In this document: in pieces, positions 1-9,935 of the stretch
How the letters are laid out: the number at the start of each line of letters is the position of its first letter
Position numbering within the stretch: the first letter of the stretch is position 1
Assembly (NCBI GenBank): GCA_944324645.1
Contig: CALUXB010000003.1
Coordinates: 62,001-126,000 of the forward strand
DNA from: an uncultured Elusimicrobiales bacterium
Lineage (GTDB): Bacteria > Elusimicrobiota > Elusimicrobia > Elusimicrobiales > Elusimicrobiaceae
DNA length: 64,000 nucleotides
Reading direction: 5' to 3'
The notes under the pieces: model-generated
Databases searched by the model: none
What the model was told of the DNA's origin: nothing
What the model saw: the letters and a program-made list of their open reading frames with translations, nothing else
Translations under genes and position numbers: made by a program

Positions 1-1
1 T

Positions 2-91
2 CTGGTGAAGCTGGAAGAAGGCGACAAAATCGCCCGTATTGCCCCCGTCGTCAAAGACGAAGAGGACGAAGAAGAACTAGAAGGGAAATAA
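2..91 (+). CDS. gyrA: DNA gyrase subunit A, C-terminal end (partial)
   Basis: Only the last 29 codons and the stop are in the window; the gene enters from the left edge. The readable tail is a KLEEGDKIARIAPV segment followed by an acidic run of Asp and Glu. That is how the last blade of the GyrA C-terminal DNA-wrapping domain usually ends (a gvrlirLeeGDkia-type strand and then an acidic tail). ParC has a related fold, so a topoisomerase IV subunit is the main alternative. A rho-independent terminator follows 15 nt after the stop. The identification rests on a short tail only. Confidence 0.55.
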   Translation: MVKLEEGDKIARIAPVVKDEEDEEELEGK

Positions 92-105
92 TTTCCCTCT
101 CTTTT

Positions 106-138
106 AAAACCCCGGCCCGCAATGCCGGGGTTTTCTTT
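106..138 (+). terminator. Rho-independent terminator after the gyrA-like gene
   Basis: A CCCCGG/CCGGGG stem (110-115 with 125-130) is flanked by AAAA before and TTTTCTTTT after. It lies just downstream of the stop codon at 89-91. Confidence 0.85.
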
Positions 139-337
139 TGCTTGCGGGGATATGCCAAAGGAGGCTCGGCGGCAGGCCGGGAGCCCCGGCAGGAAAGTCT
201 CTTACGCGGCTAGTAACCTACAGAGCCCTGCATAGCACAGCACCACGTTAAAGAAGGTTTTTAGAGGTGAAAAAACGCTCTTTTTGGGCAGCGTTCCGCA
301 GCGGAAAAACAGACTTTTTCTAGGAAGAAAAAAGAGC

Positions 338-366
338 TTTACTTTTTCTGCCCAAAGTGCTATAAA
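338..366 (+). promoter_or_regulatory. Sigma-70-type promoter of the GH13 gene
   Basis: TTTACT (338-343) and TATAAA (361-366) are separated by exactly 17 nt. The predicted transcript starts about 10-14 nt upstream of the ATG at 386, leaving a very short leader that contains GGGGAG (374-379). Both hexamers are close to consensus. Confidence 0.55.
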
Positions 367-385
367 ATAACTAGGGGAGTGTGGT

Positions 386-1849
386 ATGAGGACAAATCCG
401 CATATTTTAGAAATAAATACGCGTGCGTGGCTGGCCCGTCTAGAGGCCAAACACGGACGGCGGTTTATGTTGCACGAAATCCCCGATGGGTATTGGCAAG
501 AGTTTAAAAACCGCGGATTTGATGCCGTATGGCTAATGGGAGTATGGAAACAAAGCCCCAAAGCCGCAGAAATTGCCCGCACTAACACCGAAATCCAACA
601 ACAAATCCGACAAGTATATCCCGATTTTAAAGCAGAAGATATTATAGCCTCCCCGTATGCCGTATATGAATATGAAGCCGCGCCGGATTTAGGCGGTGAA
701 AAAGGGCTGCGCCAATTGCACGAAAAACTAAACGGGTTAGGAATAGAATTGTTTTTAGACTTTGTGGCCAATCATACCGCTATAGACAGCCCCTCCGTAG
801 ATGCGGACCCCGATTTATATATTAATACCGGCAAAGAAGAGCCCCACGCGCACAAGGATTGGTTTTTCCAAAATGCAAACGGCGTATGGATTGCCCACGG
901 GCGGGACCCGTATTTTGCCCCGTGGACGGACACGGCCCAGCTGAATTATTTTAATCCCAAAACCAAAGAATTTATGCTTCACAATCTGCTCAAAGTGGCG
1001 GATTTGTGCGACGGCGTGCGCTGCGATATGGCGATGCTGACCTTAAACAAAGTGCACCGCGACACGTGGTGGGAATTTATTGGCGGCAATTTGCCCAAAG
1101 AAGAATTTTGGTCTATGGCGCTTCAAAAAGTGCGGGAAGCGCACGCAGATTTTAAATTTATAGCCGAAGTGTACTGGGGATTGGAGTGGGAAATCCAGGA
1201 AATGGGTTTTGACTACACCTATGACAAAGTGCTTTATGACCGCCTGCGCTTTTCCAATTCTGAAAATATTAAAGGCCATTTGGGCGCGGAGCATTTGTTC
1301 CAAATGCGCTCTATTCGTTTTACCGCCAACCACGATGAAGAAGAGAGTTTAAAAGCTTTTGGGCGGGGAAAATCCTTGGCGGCCAGCACCATTATTGCCA
1401 CGCTGCCCGGTGCGCGTATGATTTACCTCTTTCAAATGATGGGGCACCCGGTGCGCGTGCCGATACAGTATGTGAAAGATTTCTTTAAAGAAGACGAAGC
1501 CATTCGGGATTATTACGCCCGGTTGTTAAAAATCGCTTCCAAGCCGGCCTTCCACGGCGGGCAGTGGTCTTTAACGGAAGTGAGTCCTGCCGGGGGGGAC
1601 AGCGCTTCTTGCCGCAATATTTTATGCTGGACCTGGAAGCAAATGAACACTGCTTCCACGGTGGTTATCAATTACAGTGATACAGCGGCTAAGTGCTTGC
1701 TTAAAGTAAAAGCCGCCGGCGGAGAGGACGCCCAAATTACTGAAGAGTTTTCCGGCGCTGCGCAAGCAGTTACCCCACAGCTTAAACAGCAAGGCTTTGA
1801 AGTGGAGCTAAAACCGTTTGAAAGCAAAATTTTTACTTACGCCATTTAA
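386..1849 (+). CDS. GH13 alpha-amylase-family glycoside hydrolase
   Basis: A 487-residue protein of the alpha-amylase clan, acting on alpha-glucans or alpha-glucosides by a retaining mechanism. The four GH13 signatures are visible: region I DFVANH (125-130), region II GVRCD with nucleophile Asp214, region III with acid/base Glu261 in IAEVYW, and region IV NHD (315-317). No signal peptide or membrane segment is seen, so it is probably cytoplasmic and works on stored glycogen or imported oligosaccharides. The N-terminus runs directly into barrel strands, with no CBM48-like extension. The last ~90 residues fit the usual beta-sandwich domain C. It has its own promoter and terminator and so is monocistronic. 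Exact substrate (amylase, glucosidase or trehalose-type) cannot be read from sequence. Confidence 0.85.
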   Translation: MRTNPHILEINTRAWLARLEAKHGRRFMLHEIPDGYWQEFKNRGFDAVWLMGVWKQSPKAAEIARTNTEIQQQIRQVYPDFKAEDIIASPYAVYEYEAAPDLGGEKGLRQLHEKLNGLGIELFLDFVANHTAIDSPSVDADPDLYINTGKEEPHAHKDWFFQNANGVWIAHGRDPYFAPWTDTAQLNYFNPKTKEFMLHNLLKVADLCDGVRCDMAMLTLNKVHRDTWWEFIGGNLPKEEFWSMALQKVREAHADFKFIAEVYWGLEWEIQEMGFDYTYDKVLYDRLRFSNSENIKGHLGAEHLFQMRSIRFTANHDEEESLKAFGRGKSLAASTIIATLPGARMIYLFQMMGHPVRVPIQYVKDFFKEDEAIRDYYARLLKIASKPAFHGGQWSLTEVSPAGGDSASCRNILCWTWKQMNTASTVVINYSDTAAKCLLKVKAAGGEDAQITEEFSGAAQAVTPQLKQQGFEVELKPFESKIFTYAI

Positions 1850-1878
1850 AACACCCCAGATTAACAGGGGTGTTTTTT
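1848..1878 (+). terminator. Rho-independent terminator after the GH13 gene
   Basis: An ACACCCC/GGGGTGT stem with an 8-10 nt loop is followed by TTTTTT. It begins at the end of the coding sequence. Confidence 0.85.
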
Positions 1879-2020
1879 GTGCAGCATCGTCGGTGTTTGG
1901 CGCCAGTTTTTTGTGTTTTACTTTCTTTTCTGTCCAATGAATCTAAAAAACTATTTTCTGCTGTTGTCGTATTTACTACAATAAAAGAAAGAGCTTTCTC
2001 TGTTGAAAAAAAGATCGCTT

Positions 2021-2048
2021 TTTGCAGCAAATTAATTTATAATATAAG
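2021..2048 (+). promoter_or_regulatory. Possible promoter of the ATP synthase operon
   Basis: TATAAT at 2038-2043 is the clearest -10 box but has no good -35 at 16-18 nt. An alternative pairs TTTGCA (2021-2026) with TATAAG (2043-2048) over 16 nt. The interval between the GH13 terminator and the first atp gene is AT-rich and holds no gene. Which pairing is used cannot be decided from sequence. Confidence 0.35.
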
Positions 2049-2085
2049 TAATAACTTACCGCTCGGTAAATAAATGGAGGCCGTT

Positions 2086-2340
2086 ATGGCTCTAGGTCCG
2101 TTTTCAGCCAAAGACCACGTGGTCATTACAACGCTGGGGCTGGAATTTGCCGTAGCGGTGGCCCTGGGCACCGGCGGCGGATATTGGGCGGACAGACATT
2201 ACGCCACTGCGCCGTGGCTGACTATAATTGGCGTATTTGCCGGGTTTGCGCTGGGGATGTATATTATAGTCAAAGAGGCCCGGCGTATGGGCCGTACAAC
2301 TACTTCGGATAAGAACGGAAAGAACAATGGAAGTATCTGA
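2086..2340 (+). CDS. atpZ: AtpZ/AtpI-family ATP synthase accessory protein
   Basis: An 84-residue protein with two predicted membrane helices joined by a short loop containing GGGYWADRHY, the layout of the AtpZ/AtpI ('ATPase_gene1') family. These proteins head many bacterial atp operons and have been linked to Fo assembly and divalent-cation handling. The start is placed at ATG 2086 because GGAGG (2076-2080) sits 5 nt upstream. An earlier in-frame ATG at 2074 overlaps that ribosome site and has none of its own. The 3' end overlaps atpB by 14 nt, implying translational coupling. Confidence 0.75.
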   Translation: MALGPFSAKDHVVITTLGLEFAVAVALGTGGGYWADRHYATAPWLTIIGVFAGFALGMYIIVKEARRMGRTTTSDKNGKNNGSI

Positions 2341-3088
2341 AACTATAGCACATCATATTTTAGACCACGACTTTGGCGTCATGGTGGGCACCTTGCATTT
2401 ACCTATTACCGCACATACGGTTACGATGGTGTGCGTCAGCTTGGTGCTGCTGCTAACCGGTATTTTGATGGCGCGGCGCGGCAAAAGTATTTTCTCCCGC
2501 CTGCTGCATACGGCCGGAGAAGAATATGTGGCGTTTATGCGCGACGGCATTGTAATCCCCGGTATGGGGGTAGAAGGCAAACAATTTCTTTCTTATTTCT
2601 GCACATTGTTTTTATTTATTCTTTTTTCCAACCTGGCGGGCTTAATTCCGCAAATGAAAACTATTACGTCCAATATTTCCGTTACCGGCGGGCTGGCGGT
2701 GTGTTCCGGCGCGCTGATTGTGTATTGCGGGCTTAAATTTCACGGGCTGTGGGGGTTTATTAAAACCTTTGTGCCCGGCGGTACGCCGTGGTGGCTGGTG
2801 CCGCTTATTTTCCCGCTGGAAGTAATCAGCTTGCTCATTCGCGTATGTGTATTGGCTATCCGTCTTTTTGCCAATATGCTTTCGGGGCATATGGTGCTGC
2901 TGAGCCTGCTGTTGATTATTTTCATCATCGGCGGTATGAGCAAAATTGCCGGCACCGGCTCTGCCATACCGGCTATGGGGCTGGAAATTTTTATGACCTT
3001 GTTGGAGTTGTTGGTAGCGTTTTTGCAGGCGTATGTGTTCACACTGTTGACGTCTATTTATGTAGGCTTGGTCATTCATTCGCATTAA
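2327..3088 (+). CDS. atpB: ATP synthase Fo subunit a
   Basis: A 253-residue membrane protein forming the stator half-channels next to the c-ring. The conserved helix IRLFANMLSGH carries Arg179, matching the essential arginine of E. coli subunit a (R210) that faces the c-ring carboxylate. LLELLVAFLQAYVFTLL near the C-terminus is the other family signature, with the conserved Gln of the proton path. Five or six hydrophobic helices are visible. The start overlaps atpZ. A 37-nt gap with AAAGGAG precedes atpE. Confidence 0.95.
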   Translation: MEVSETIAHHILDHDFGVMVGTLHLPITAHTVTMVCVSLVLLLTGILMARRGKSIFSRLLHTAGEEYVAFMRDGIVIPGMGVEGKQFLSYFCTLFLFILFSNLAGLIPQMKTITSNISVTGGLAVCSGALIVYCGLKFHGLWGFIKTFVPGGTPWWLVPLIFPLEVISLLIRVCVLAIRLFANMLSGHMVLLSLLLIIFIIGGMSKIAGTGSAIPAMGLEIFMTLLELLVAFLQAYVFTLLTSIYVGLVIHSH

Positions 3089-3125
3089 TTTAACAGGCGG
3101 GTCTGCCCGCCAAAGGAGAAAACAT

Positions 3126-3353
3126 ATGGAACTGGAAGTCTTGAAATTCATCGCCGCCGGTATTGGCGCAGGCTTGACGGTAATTGGCGCTGCGCTGGGC
3201 TTAGGCAAAATCGGTAATGCCGCTTTGGAAGGCACCGCCCGCCAGCCGGAAGCCGCCAACGCACTGCGCACGACAATGATTATTATCGCCGCTCTGTTGG
3301 AAGGCGCTGCGATGTTGGGTCTGGTCATTTGTCTGTTGACGATGGTGATGTAA
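3126..3353 (+). CDS. atpE: ATP synthase Fo subunit c (proton-type)
   Basis: A 75-residue two-helix proteolipid with the ARQPEA loop that contacts F1. Glu59 in the second helix (ALLEGAAML) is the ion-carrying carboxylate. Aligned with the sodium-binding c subunit of Ilyobacter tartaricus, the position of Gln32 is Leu26 here, and the residues after the Glu are Gly-Ala rather than Ser-Thr. The sodium ligands are therefore absent and proton coupling is expected. The ribosome site AAAGGAGAAAACAT is strong, as expected for a subunit needed in many copies. Confidence 0.95.
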   Translation: MELEVLKFIAAGIGAGLTVIGAALGLGKIGNAALEGTARQPEAANALRTTMIIIAALLEGAAMLGLVICLLTMVM

Positions 3354-3375
3354 TCTTTTTCCGTAAGAGGAAAGA

Positions 3376-3882
3376 ATGGATAAACTGTTAAATCCCGATT
3401 TCGGGGTAATGGCGTTGACGATAGTCAACTTTTTGCTGCTGGTATGGCTTTTGCACAAATTTGCGTGGAAAAGCATTATCGGCGCGTTAGAAAAACGCGA
3501 GAAGCAAATAGCAGACGATAAAGCCGCCGCCGCCCAAGCCCGCCAGGAAGCGCAAAATATAAAAGCCGAGCTGGACGCGCGCCTGCAGCAAATAGCGCAA
3601 GAAGCCGCCAAGAAAATGCAGGAAGCGGTGGCCGTGGGCAACGCGCAAAAAGAACAGCTGCTGAGTGAAACCAAACAGCAGGCGCAACGCTTGATTGAGC
3701 AGGCCAAAGCGCAAATAGAGGCCGAGAAAAACCAAGCGCTTGCCGACGTGCGTGAGCAAGTGGTCAGCACGGCGCTTTTGGCGGCAGCCAAGGTGACGCA
3801 GCAGCAGTTAAATGCCCAATCGGCTGAAAAAGTGGTGGACGAGGTGCTGCGGCAAGTCAGCAGCCCATCGGCCCGTGTATAA
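3376..3882 (+). CDS. atpF: ATP synthase Fo subunit b
   Basis: A 168-residue peripheral-stalk subunit: one N-terminal membrane helix (about residues 8-27, ALTIVNFLLLVWLL) followed by a long charged, Ala/Gln/Lys/Glu-rich helix able to form the coiled coil that reaches up to delta and alpha. Length and layout are typical of a single b gene; no b' paralogue is present. It lies between atpE and atpH in the standard order, 6 nt ahead of atpH. Confidence 0.93.
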   Translation: MDKLLNPDFGVMALTIVNFLLLVWLLHKFAWKSIIGALEKREKQIADDKAAAAQARQEAQNIKAELDARLQQIAQEAAKKMQEAVAVGNAQKEQLLSETKQQAQRLIEQAKAQIEAEKNQALADVREQVVSTALLAAAKVTQQQLNAQSAEKVVDEVLRQVSSPSARV

Positions 3883-3888
3883 AGAGTT

Positions 3889-4416
3889 ATGAAAAGTGCA
3901 GACCGTATTTTAGCCCTCCGTTATGCCCGCGCTTTTGACGCTTTAAGTCAAGACAGCGCGCAGGCCACGGCACGCTTTGAAGCACTGCAGCAGGCGGCGC
4001 AGGCTTTGCGCGCGGTGCGCGCTTATATGCAGGACCCGGCAGTATCTTCTGCAGAGAAAGCCGCTTGGACTGCCCGCACCCTGCAGGGGGACAAAGCCGT
4101 GGCAGGGTTTGTCTGCGCTTTGGTGGAAGCCAAAAGGTATTATCTGCTTGACGAATGCGTGGCGGAAGCGGGCGGACTGTTGGACGAGCGGTTGGGCCGC
4201 GTGCGCGCCCAGGTACAGACGGCGTTTGAGCTTTCCGACAGGCAGAAAAAACGCGTGGAAGAAGCCCTGGGGCATTTCAGCGGCAAAAAAGCGTGCGTGC
4301 AATATCAAACGGACCCCGCTTTGCTGGGCGGTTTGCGCGCCCAAATAGGGGACATATTAATTGACGGCACGCTGAAAGGACAATTTGAAAAGTTAAAACA
4401 AGAATTAACTAAATAA
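3889..4416 (+). CDS. atpH: ATP synthase F1 subunit delta
   Basis: A 175-residue delta (OSCP-type) subunit joining the b stalk to the top of F1. The N-terminal helical domain has the usual RYARAFDAL motif. The C-terminal end, [20 protein letters not shown], is the conserved beta-turn signature of the family. It is 6 nt from atpF and 10 nt from atpA, consistent with one transcript. Confidence 0.93.
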   Translation: MKSADRILALRYARAFDALSQDSAQATARFEALQQAAQALRAVRAYMQDPAVSSAEKAAWTARTLQGDKAVAGFVCALVEAKRYYLLDECVAEAGGLLDERLGRVRAQVQTAFELSDRQKKRVEEALGHFSGKKACVQYQTDPALLGGLRAQIGDILIDGTLKGQFEKLKQELTK

Positions 4417-4426
4417 CGGTGCAAAT

Positions 4427-5950
4427 ATGGCAATCAGACCGGAAGAAATAACAAGTATTATTAAAGAGAAAATAGAAAATTTTCAGACCAAAGCGGACTT
4501 GAGCGAAGTCGGCACCGTCATTCAAGTCGGCGACGGCATTGCCCGCGTCTATGGTTTGAACCAGGTCAAAGCCTCTGAGCTGGTGGACTTTGGCAACGGG
4601 GTCAAAGGAATGGCGATGAACCTGGAATATGACAACGTCGGCTGCGTGCTGATGGGGTCGGACGATTTGGTGCATGAAGGCGGTACAGTCAAACGCACGG
4701 GCGAGGTAATCAGCATTCCCGTAGGGGAAGGCATTATCGGCCGCGTGGTGGACCCATTGGGCCGCCCCTTAGACGGAAAAGGAGAGATTAAAGCCGATAA
4801 AAATATGCCGCTGGACATTGTGGCCCCCGGCATTGTAGAGCGCCAGCCGGTTAAACAGCCGCTGCAAACCGGGCTAAAAGCCATAGACGCCTTGGTGCCT
4901 ATCGGCAAAGGCCAGCGTGAGCTGATTATCGGTGACCGCCAAACCGGCAAAACCGCTATTGCCATAGACGCTATTATTAACCAAAAGAATTTACCAGCCG
5001 ACCAGCGCTGTCTGTGCATTTATGTAGCCATTGGGCAAAAAAACAGCACCGTAGCCCAAGTGGTGCAAACGCTGACAGACTTTGGCGCTATGGAATACAC
5101 CACCGTCGTAGCCGCCACCGCGGCGGACCCGGCCTCTATGCTTTATATTGCGCCGTATGCCGGCTGCTCTATCGGCGAATATTTTATGTGGAAAGGCAAA
5201 GACGTGCTGATTGTGTATGACGATTTGTCCAAGCACGCCCAAGCCTACCGCCAGATGTCTTTGCTGCTTCGCCGTCCGCCCGGCCGCGAAGCCTACCCCG
5301 GCGACGTATTTTATTTGCATTCCCGTTTGTTGGAACGCGCCTGCAAACTCTCTAATGAAAACGGCGGCGGCTCTTTAACCGCTCTGCCGATTATTGAAAC
5401 GCAGGCCAACGACGTGTCTGCCTATATTCCGACCAACGTTATTTCTATCACAGACGGGCAGATTTATTTGGAAAGCAGCCTCTTTTTAAGCGGCGTTAAG
5501 CCGGCTGTCAACGTGGGGCTTTCCGTGTCGCGCGTAGGGGGCTCGGCCCAGCGCAAAACGATGCGCAAAGTGGCCGGTACGCTGCGTATTGATATGTCGC
5601 AGTATCAGGAACTGGAAGGCTTTGCGCAGTTTGGCTCTGAGCTTGACAAAGAATCCCAGCGGCAAATTGACCGCGGCAAGCGTATGAAAGAACTGCTCAA
5701 GCAAGACCAGTATAAACCGATGCGCCTGTGCCAGGAAGTGTTGGCTTTGTATGCCGGCATAAACGGATATACAGACGATATCACAGTAGAGCAGGTGCGC
5801 ACCTATGAAGCGCAGCTGATTGCCTGGGCCAGCGCACAGAAAAAAGAGTTGATGGAAGAGCTGGACGCGGCCAAAGAGCTGACCGATGATTTGGCCCAAA
5901 AACTCAGCAGTGCGCTAGACGAGTTTAAAACTGTTTTTAACGGTAAATAA
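4427..5950 (+). CDS. atpA: ATP synthase F1 subunit alpha
   Basis: A 507-residue regulatory, non-catalytic nucleotide-binding subunit of the F1 hexamer. The P-loop GDRQTGKT lies at 169-176. The alpha-specific [11 protein letters not shown] strand is near the N-terminus and SRVGGSAQ is in the C-terminal half. Length and order match the family throughout with no gap. Unusually, the next gene, 12 nt downstream, is not atpG but a sugar-nucleotide epimerase. Confidence 0.97.
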   Translation: MAIRPEEITSIIKEKIENFQTKADLSEVGTVIQVGDGIARVYGLNQVKASELVDFGNGVKGMAMNLEYDNVGCVLMGSDDLVHEGGTVKRTGEVISIPVGEGIIGRVVDPLGRPLDGKGEIKADKNMPLDIVAPGIVERQPVKQPLQTGLKAIDALVPIGKGQRELIIGDRQTGKTAIAIDAIINQKNLPADQRCLCIYVAIGQKNSTVAQVVQTLTDFGAMEYTTVVAATAADPASMLYIAPYAGCSIGEYFMWKGKDVLIVYDDLSKHAQAYRQMSLLLRRPPGREAYPGDVFYLHSRLLERACKLSNENGGGSLTALPIIETQANDVSAYIPTNVISITDGQIYLESSLFLSGVKPAVNVGLSVSRVGGSAQRKTMRKVAGTLRIDMSQYQELEGFAQFGSELDKESQRQIDRGKRMKELLKQDQYKPMRLCQEVLALYAGINGYTDDITVEQVRTYEAQLIAWASAQKKELMEELDAAKELTDDLAQKLSSALDEFKTVFNGK

Positions 5951-5962
5951 GGAGAACAATCT

Positions 5963-6892
5963 ATGGACGCAAAGAAAAAATATTTAGTGACCGGCGGCGC
6001 CGGGTTTATTGGCAGCAATATCGCCAAAACATTGGAAGCGCAAGGGCACGAAGTAACGGTCATTGATGATTTTTCCAAAAACGGACATTTTAAAAACCTG
6101 ATTGGGTTTAAAGGGGACGTTATTGCCGGAGATTTGTTTAATTATTTGCCGGAAAACGATTACTTTGACGCTATTTTTCACGAGGCGGCCATCACGGATA
6201 CTACGGTAATGGACCAAAAAGTGATGATGGAACAAAATGTGGAAGCCTTCCGCAATTTGCTCAACTACGCCGCGGAAAATGAAATCCCCAAAGTGATTTA
6301 CGCTTCGTCCGCCGCCACCTACGGCAACGGGGCGGTGCCGATGAAAGAGTCCCAGCCCACCCACCCGGAAAACGTGTACGGCTTTTCTAAAGTCATTGAT
6401 GATAATGTGGCCCGTATGTTCAGCCACGACCACCAGGATATGAAAATCATCGGCCTGCGCTATTTCAACGTGTTCGGCCCCGGTGAAGATTACAAAGGCA
6501 AAATGGCCAGTATGGTTTATCAGCTTTATAACCAAATGAAAGCCGGCAAACGCCCCCGCGTGTTTAAATATGGAGAGCAAATGCGCGACTTTGTGTATGT
6601 AAAAGACGTGGTGAAAGCCAATCTGTGCGCTTTGCAAAACGGCAAAGAAACCGCGGTATATAACTGCGCCACCGGCATTGCGCGCAGCTACAACGACGTG
6701 ATTAAATGCTTAAACCACGAACTGGGCACAAATCTGGAGCCAGAATATATAGACAACCCCTATCCGTTCTTCCAAAACAAAACCGAAGCGGATATGAGCC
6801 TGGCGTTTGAAAAAATTGGCTATAAGCCGGACTTCTCTTTGGAAGAGGCTATCGCTGATTATGTGAGCATTTTGGAAGGAAAGAACAAATAA
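5963..6892 (+). CDS. hldD: ADP-heptose 6-epimerase-like SDR (HldD family) inside the atp operon
   Basis: A 309-residue extended short-chain dehydrogenase. It has the NAD(P)-binding TGGAGFIGS (10-18), ASSAATYG (114-121) and the catalytic pair Tyr139/Lys143 (YGFSK). IFHEAA with a following TT, YFNVFGPGE, KGKMASM (178-184) and RDFVYVKDV match ADP-L-glycero-D-manno-heptose 6-epimerase better than UDP-glucose epimerases. HldD supplies L,D-heptose for the lipopolysaccharide inner core. It is embedded between atpA (12-nt gap) and atpG (9-nt gap), has its own GGAGAA ribosome site and is on the same strand, so it should be cotranscribed with the ATP synthase. No other heptose genes are nearby. A different sugar-nucleotide substrate remains possible. 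Confidence 0.8.
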   Translation: MDAKKKYLVTGGAGFIGSNIAKTLEAQGHEVTVIDDFSKNGHFKNLIGFKGDVIAGDLFNYLPENDYFDAIFHEAAITDTTVMDQKVMMEQNVEAFRNLLNYAAENEIPKVIYASSAATYGNGAVPMKESQPTHPENVYGFSKVIDDNVARMFSHDHQDMKIIGLRYFNVFGPGEDYKGKMASMVYQLYNQMKAGKRPRVFKYGEQMRDFVYVKDVVKANLCALQNGKETAVYNCATGIARSYNDVIKCLNHELGTNLEPEYIDNPYPFFQNKTEADMSLAFEKIGYKPDFSLEEAIADYVSILEGKNK

Positions 6893-6901
6893 GGACATTG
6901 T

Positions 6902-7807
6902 ATGCAGTCGCTTCGCGATATACGCCAAAACATTAAAGCCATACGCTCCACGCAGCAAATCATGCAGACGATGAAGATGATTTCCAGCGCGCGTATCCGC
7001 AAGGCCCAGCAGGCTATGGATAATGCACGCCCGTTTGCCAAGAAAATGCTGGAGATGGTGTCTGACTTAAAACAAGAGGTTTTGGCTTTTCCCTCTTTGC
7101 AGGAAGGGGAAGAAACCTGGGCCAGCCGCTTTTTTGTCAATAAAACAGGCGATCCGTCCAAAATAGGCCTCCTTGTTATTACCGGCGACAAAGGCCTGAC
7201 GGGTTCTTTTAATGCGGTTATTCTGCGTGCGGCGTTGGCTTTCTTAAAAGAGCACCAGGAGCAAGAAGTTTCCGTATTTTGCATTGGCAAAAAAGGGCGG
7301 GATTTTATTGGCCGTTTGCGCCACAAAAATATCCATATTGTGTATGAAAGCGTGGGGATTTTCCCTAAAGTGACTTATGCCCACGCCGAGCTGTTGGGCG
7401 AAGCGGTGATGAAAGAGTTTTTTGAAAACAAACTCTCCTCTGTTACGCTTATTTATAATGATTTTAAATCTATGGGCAGCCAGCGGCTGGCACAGTATGA
7501 GCTATTGCCTTTTACGCTGCAAGAAGAAACGCAGAAAAAAGACGAAACGGAATTTCTTTTTGAGCCGGGTGTAAAAGAAATATTCCGCATTTTGGTGCCG
7601 CGCCTGATGAAGGCCAATATGTACCGCGTCCTTTTAGAAAGCCAAGCCGCCAACTTGGCCGCCACAATGAACGCGATGGACGCCGCCAGTAAAAACGCCG
7701 GCGAATTGGCGGAAGCCTTGGGCGTGACGCTCAACAAAGTGCGCCAAGCGGGCATTACCAACGAAATTTTAGATATTGTCAACGGGGCCGAGGCCCTAAA
7801 CAGTTAA
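6902..7807 (+). CDS. atpG: ATP synthase F1 subunit gamma
   Basis: A 301-residue central-stalk subunit. The N-terminal helix has the family pattern (LRDIRQNIKAIRSTQQIMQT) and the C-terminal helix the conserved SQAANLAATMNAMDAASKNAGEL stretch. Together they form the antiparallel coiled coil that rotates within the alpha/beta hexamer. The middle Rossmann-like region contains ITGDKGLTGSFN. It is separated from atpA by the hldD-like gene and lies 18 nt ahead of atpD. Confidence 0.95.
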   Translation: MQSLRDIRQNIKAIRSTQQIMQTMKMISSARIRKAQQAMDNARPFAKKMLEMVSDLKQEVLAFPSLQEGEETWASRFFVNKTGDPSKIGLLVITGDKGLTGSFNAVILRAALAFLKEHQEQEVSVFCIGKKGRDFIGRLRHKNIHIVYESVGIFPKVTYAHAELLGEAVMKEFFENKLSSVTLIYNDFKSMGSQRLAQYELLPFTLQEETQKKDETEFLFEPGVKEIFRILVPRLMKANMYRVLLESQAANLAATMNAMDAASKNAGELAEALGVTLNKVRQAGITNEILDIVNGAEALNS

Positions 7808-7822
7808 GCAGCAGGGGAATAA

Positions 7823-9250
<1,428 letters not shown>

Positions 9251-9253
9251 TGT

Positions 9254-9667
9254 ATGGCAAAAACGCTTTATTTAAACCTGGTAACCCCCCAAAAACAGCT
9301 GCTGGACGGCGTGGCGGTAGAGTCTGTCGTGCTGCCGGCAGCGGCGGGGGAGCTGGGCGTCTTGCCCGGGCATTTGCCGATGATAGTGCAATTAGGCTTT
9401 GGCTCTTTGCGCTATAAAAAAGACGGCAAAGAAGAAGAATTTGCCGTGCTGGGCGGCTTGGCGGAAATCCTGCGTGAAGGCGTAAATGTCTTTGCCGAAG
9501 GGGCGGATTTGGCAGATGAAATAGACGAAGAAGCAGAAAAACAGAAGATTAAAAAAGCCAAAGAGTCTCTTTCCCGCAAAGATGCAGATATTGACTTTGA
9601 ACTGGCGGAACTGGAAATTAAGCAGGCCATTGCCCGTATGAAAGTCAAAAAACATCATCGCAATTAA
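9254..9667 (+). CDS. atpC: ATP synthase F1 subunit epsilon
   Basis: A 137-residue protein: an N-terminal beta-sandwich (about 1-85, with GELGVLPGHLPMI, the family hallmark) and a C-terminal charged helical hairpin that in many bacteria inhibits ATP hydrolysis. It starts 4 nt after atpD and ends the operon ahead of a strong terminator. Confidence 0.93.
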   Translation: MAKTLYLNLVTPQKQLLDGVAVESVVLPAAAGELGVLPGHLPMIVQLGFGSLRYKKDGKEEEFAVLGGLAEILREGVNVFAEGADLADEIDEEAEKQKIKKAKESLSRKDADIDFELAELEIKQAIARMKVKKHHRN

Positions 9668-9690
9668 TCTTTGCCAAACAGTATGTGTGC

Positions 9691-9718
9691 CCGCGCCGCT
9701 AAAACGGCGCGGTTTTTT
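9691..9718 (+). terminator. Terminator of the ATP synthase operon
   Basis: An 8-bp CCGCGCCG/CGGCGCGG stem (9691-9698 with 9705-9712) with a 6-nt loop is followed by TTTTTT, 24 nt after the atpC stop. Confidence 0.9.
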
Positions 9719-9819
9719 ATGTTAACAGCGGTTTTGGAAAAGAGAAGACAACAAAAAACAGCTTGTTGTTGGGGTTCTGTCTGAAGAACAGAATTTTTGG
9801 TCAGATTGTCACAGGAAAA

Positions 9820-9887
9820 AAAGGAATCCTCAGAAGAGAAGATGTTGTGATATGAGTTGGCATATGCTCAGGAGGGAGGATTCTTTT
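9820..9887. repeat. Inverted repeat upstream of the sugar kinase gene
   Basis: GAATCCTC (9824-9831) is matched by GAGGATTC (9876-9883). A-T pairs and one G-U extend the stem to about 12 bp around a 44-nt loop that contains the palindrome GCATATGC (9860-9867). It lies 49-112 nt before the kinase ATG, in a 268-nt gap that holds no gene. It could be an operator or a leader structure; nothing in the sequence decides between them. Confidence 0.4.
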
Positions 9888-9935
9888 GATGATTTGGTGT
9901 ACAATAAAAAAGAAGTCTTGTTGGGAGAAAAAAAG

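Noticed and set aside
155..215. GC-rich segment with GGAAAGT, at first glance like part of an RNase P or SRP RNA
   Set aside because: The conserved cores of RNase P RNA, SRP RNA and tmRNA were looked for and not found; only a weak GGCTC/GAGCC hairpin is visible.
2074..2085. ATG at 2074 as the start of atpZ
   Set aside because: The GGAGG ribosome site lies immediately inside this ATG and correctly serves ATG 2086.
2642..3328. Long antisense frame opposite atpB/atpE
   Set aside because: It is a shadow of strongly conserved genes on the plus strand, with no start signals.
3126..3353. Sodium-coupled ATP synthase
   Set aside because: The c subunit lacks the Gln of helix 1 and the Ser/Thr after the helix-2 Glu that bind sodium.
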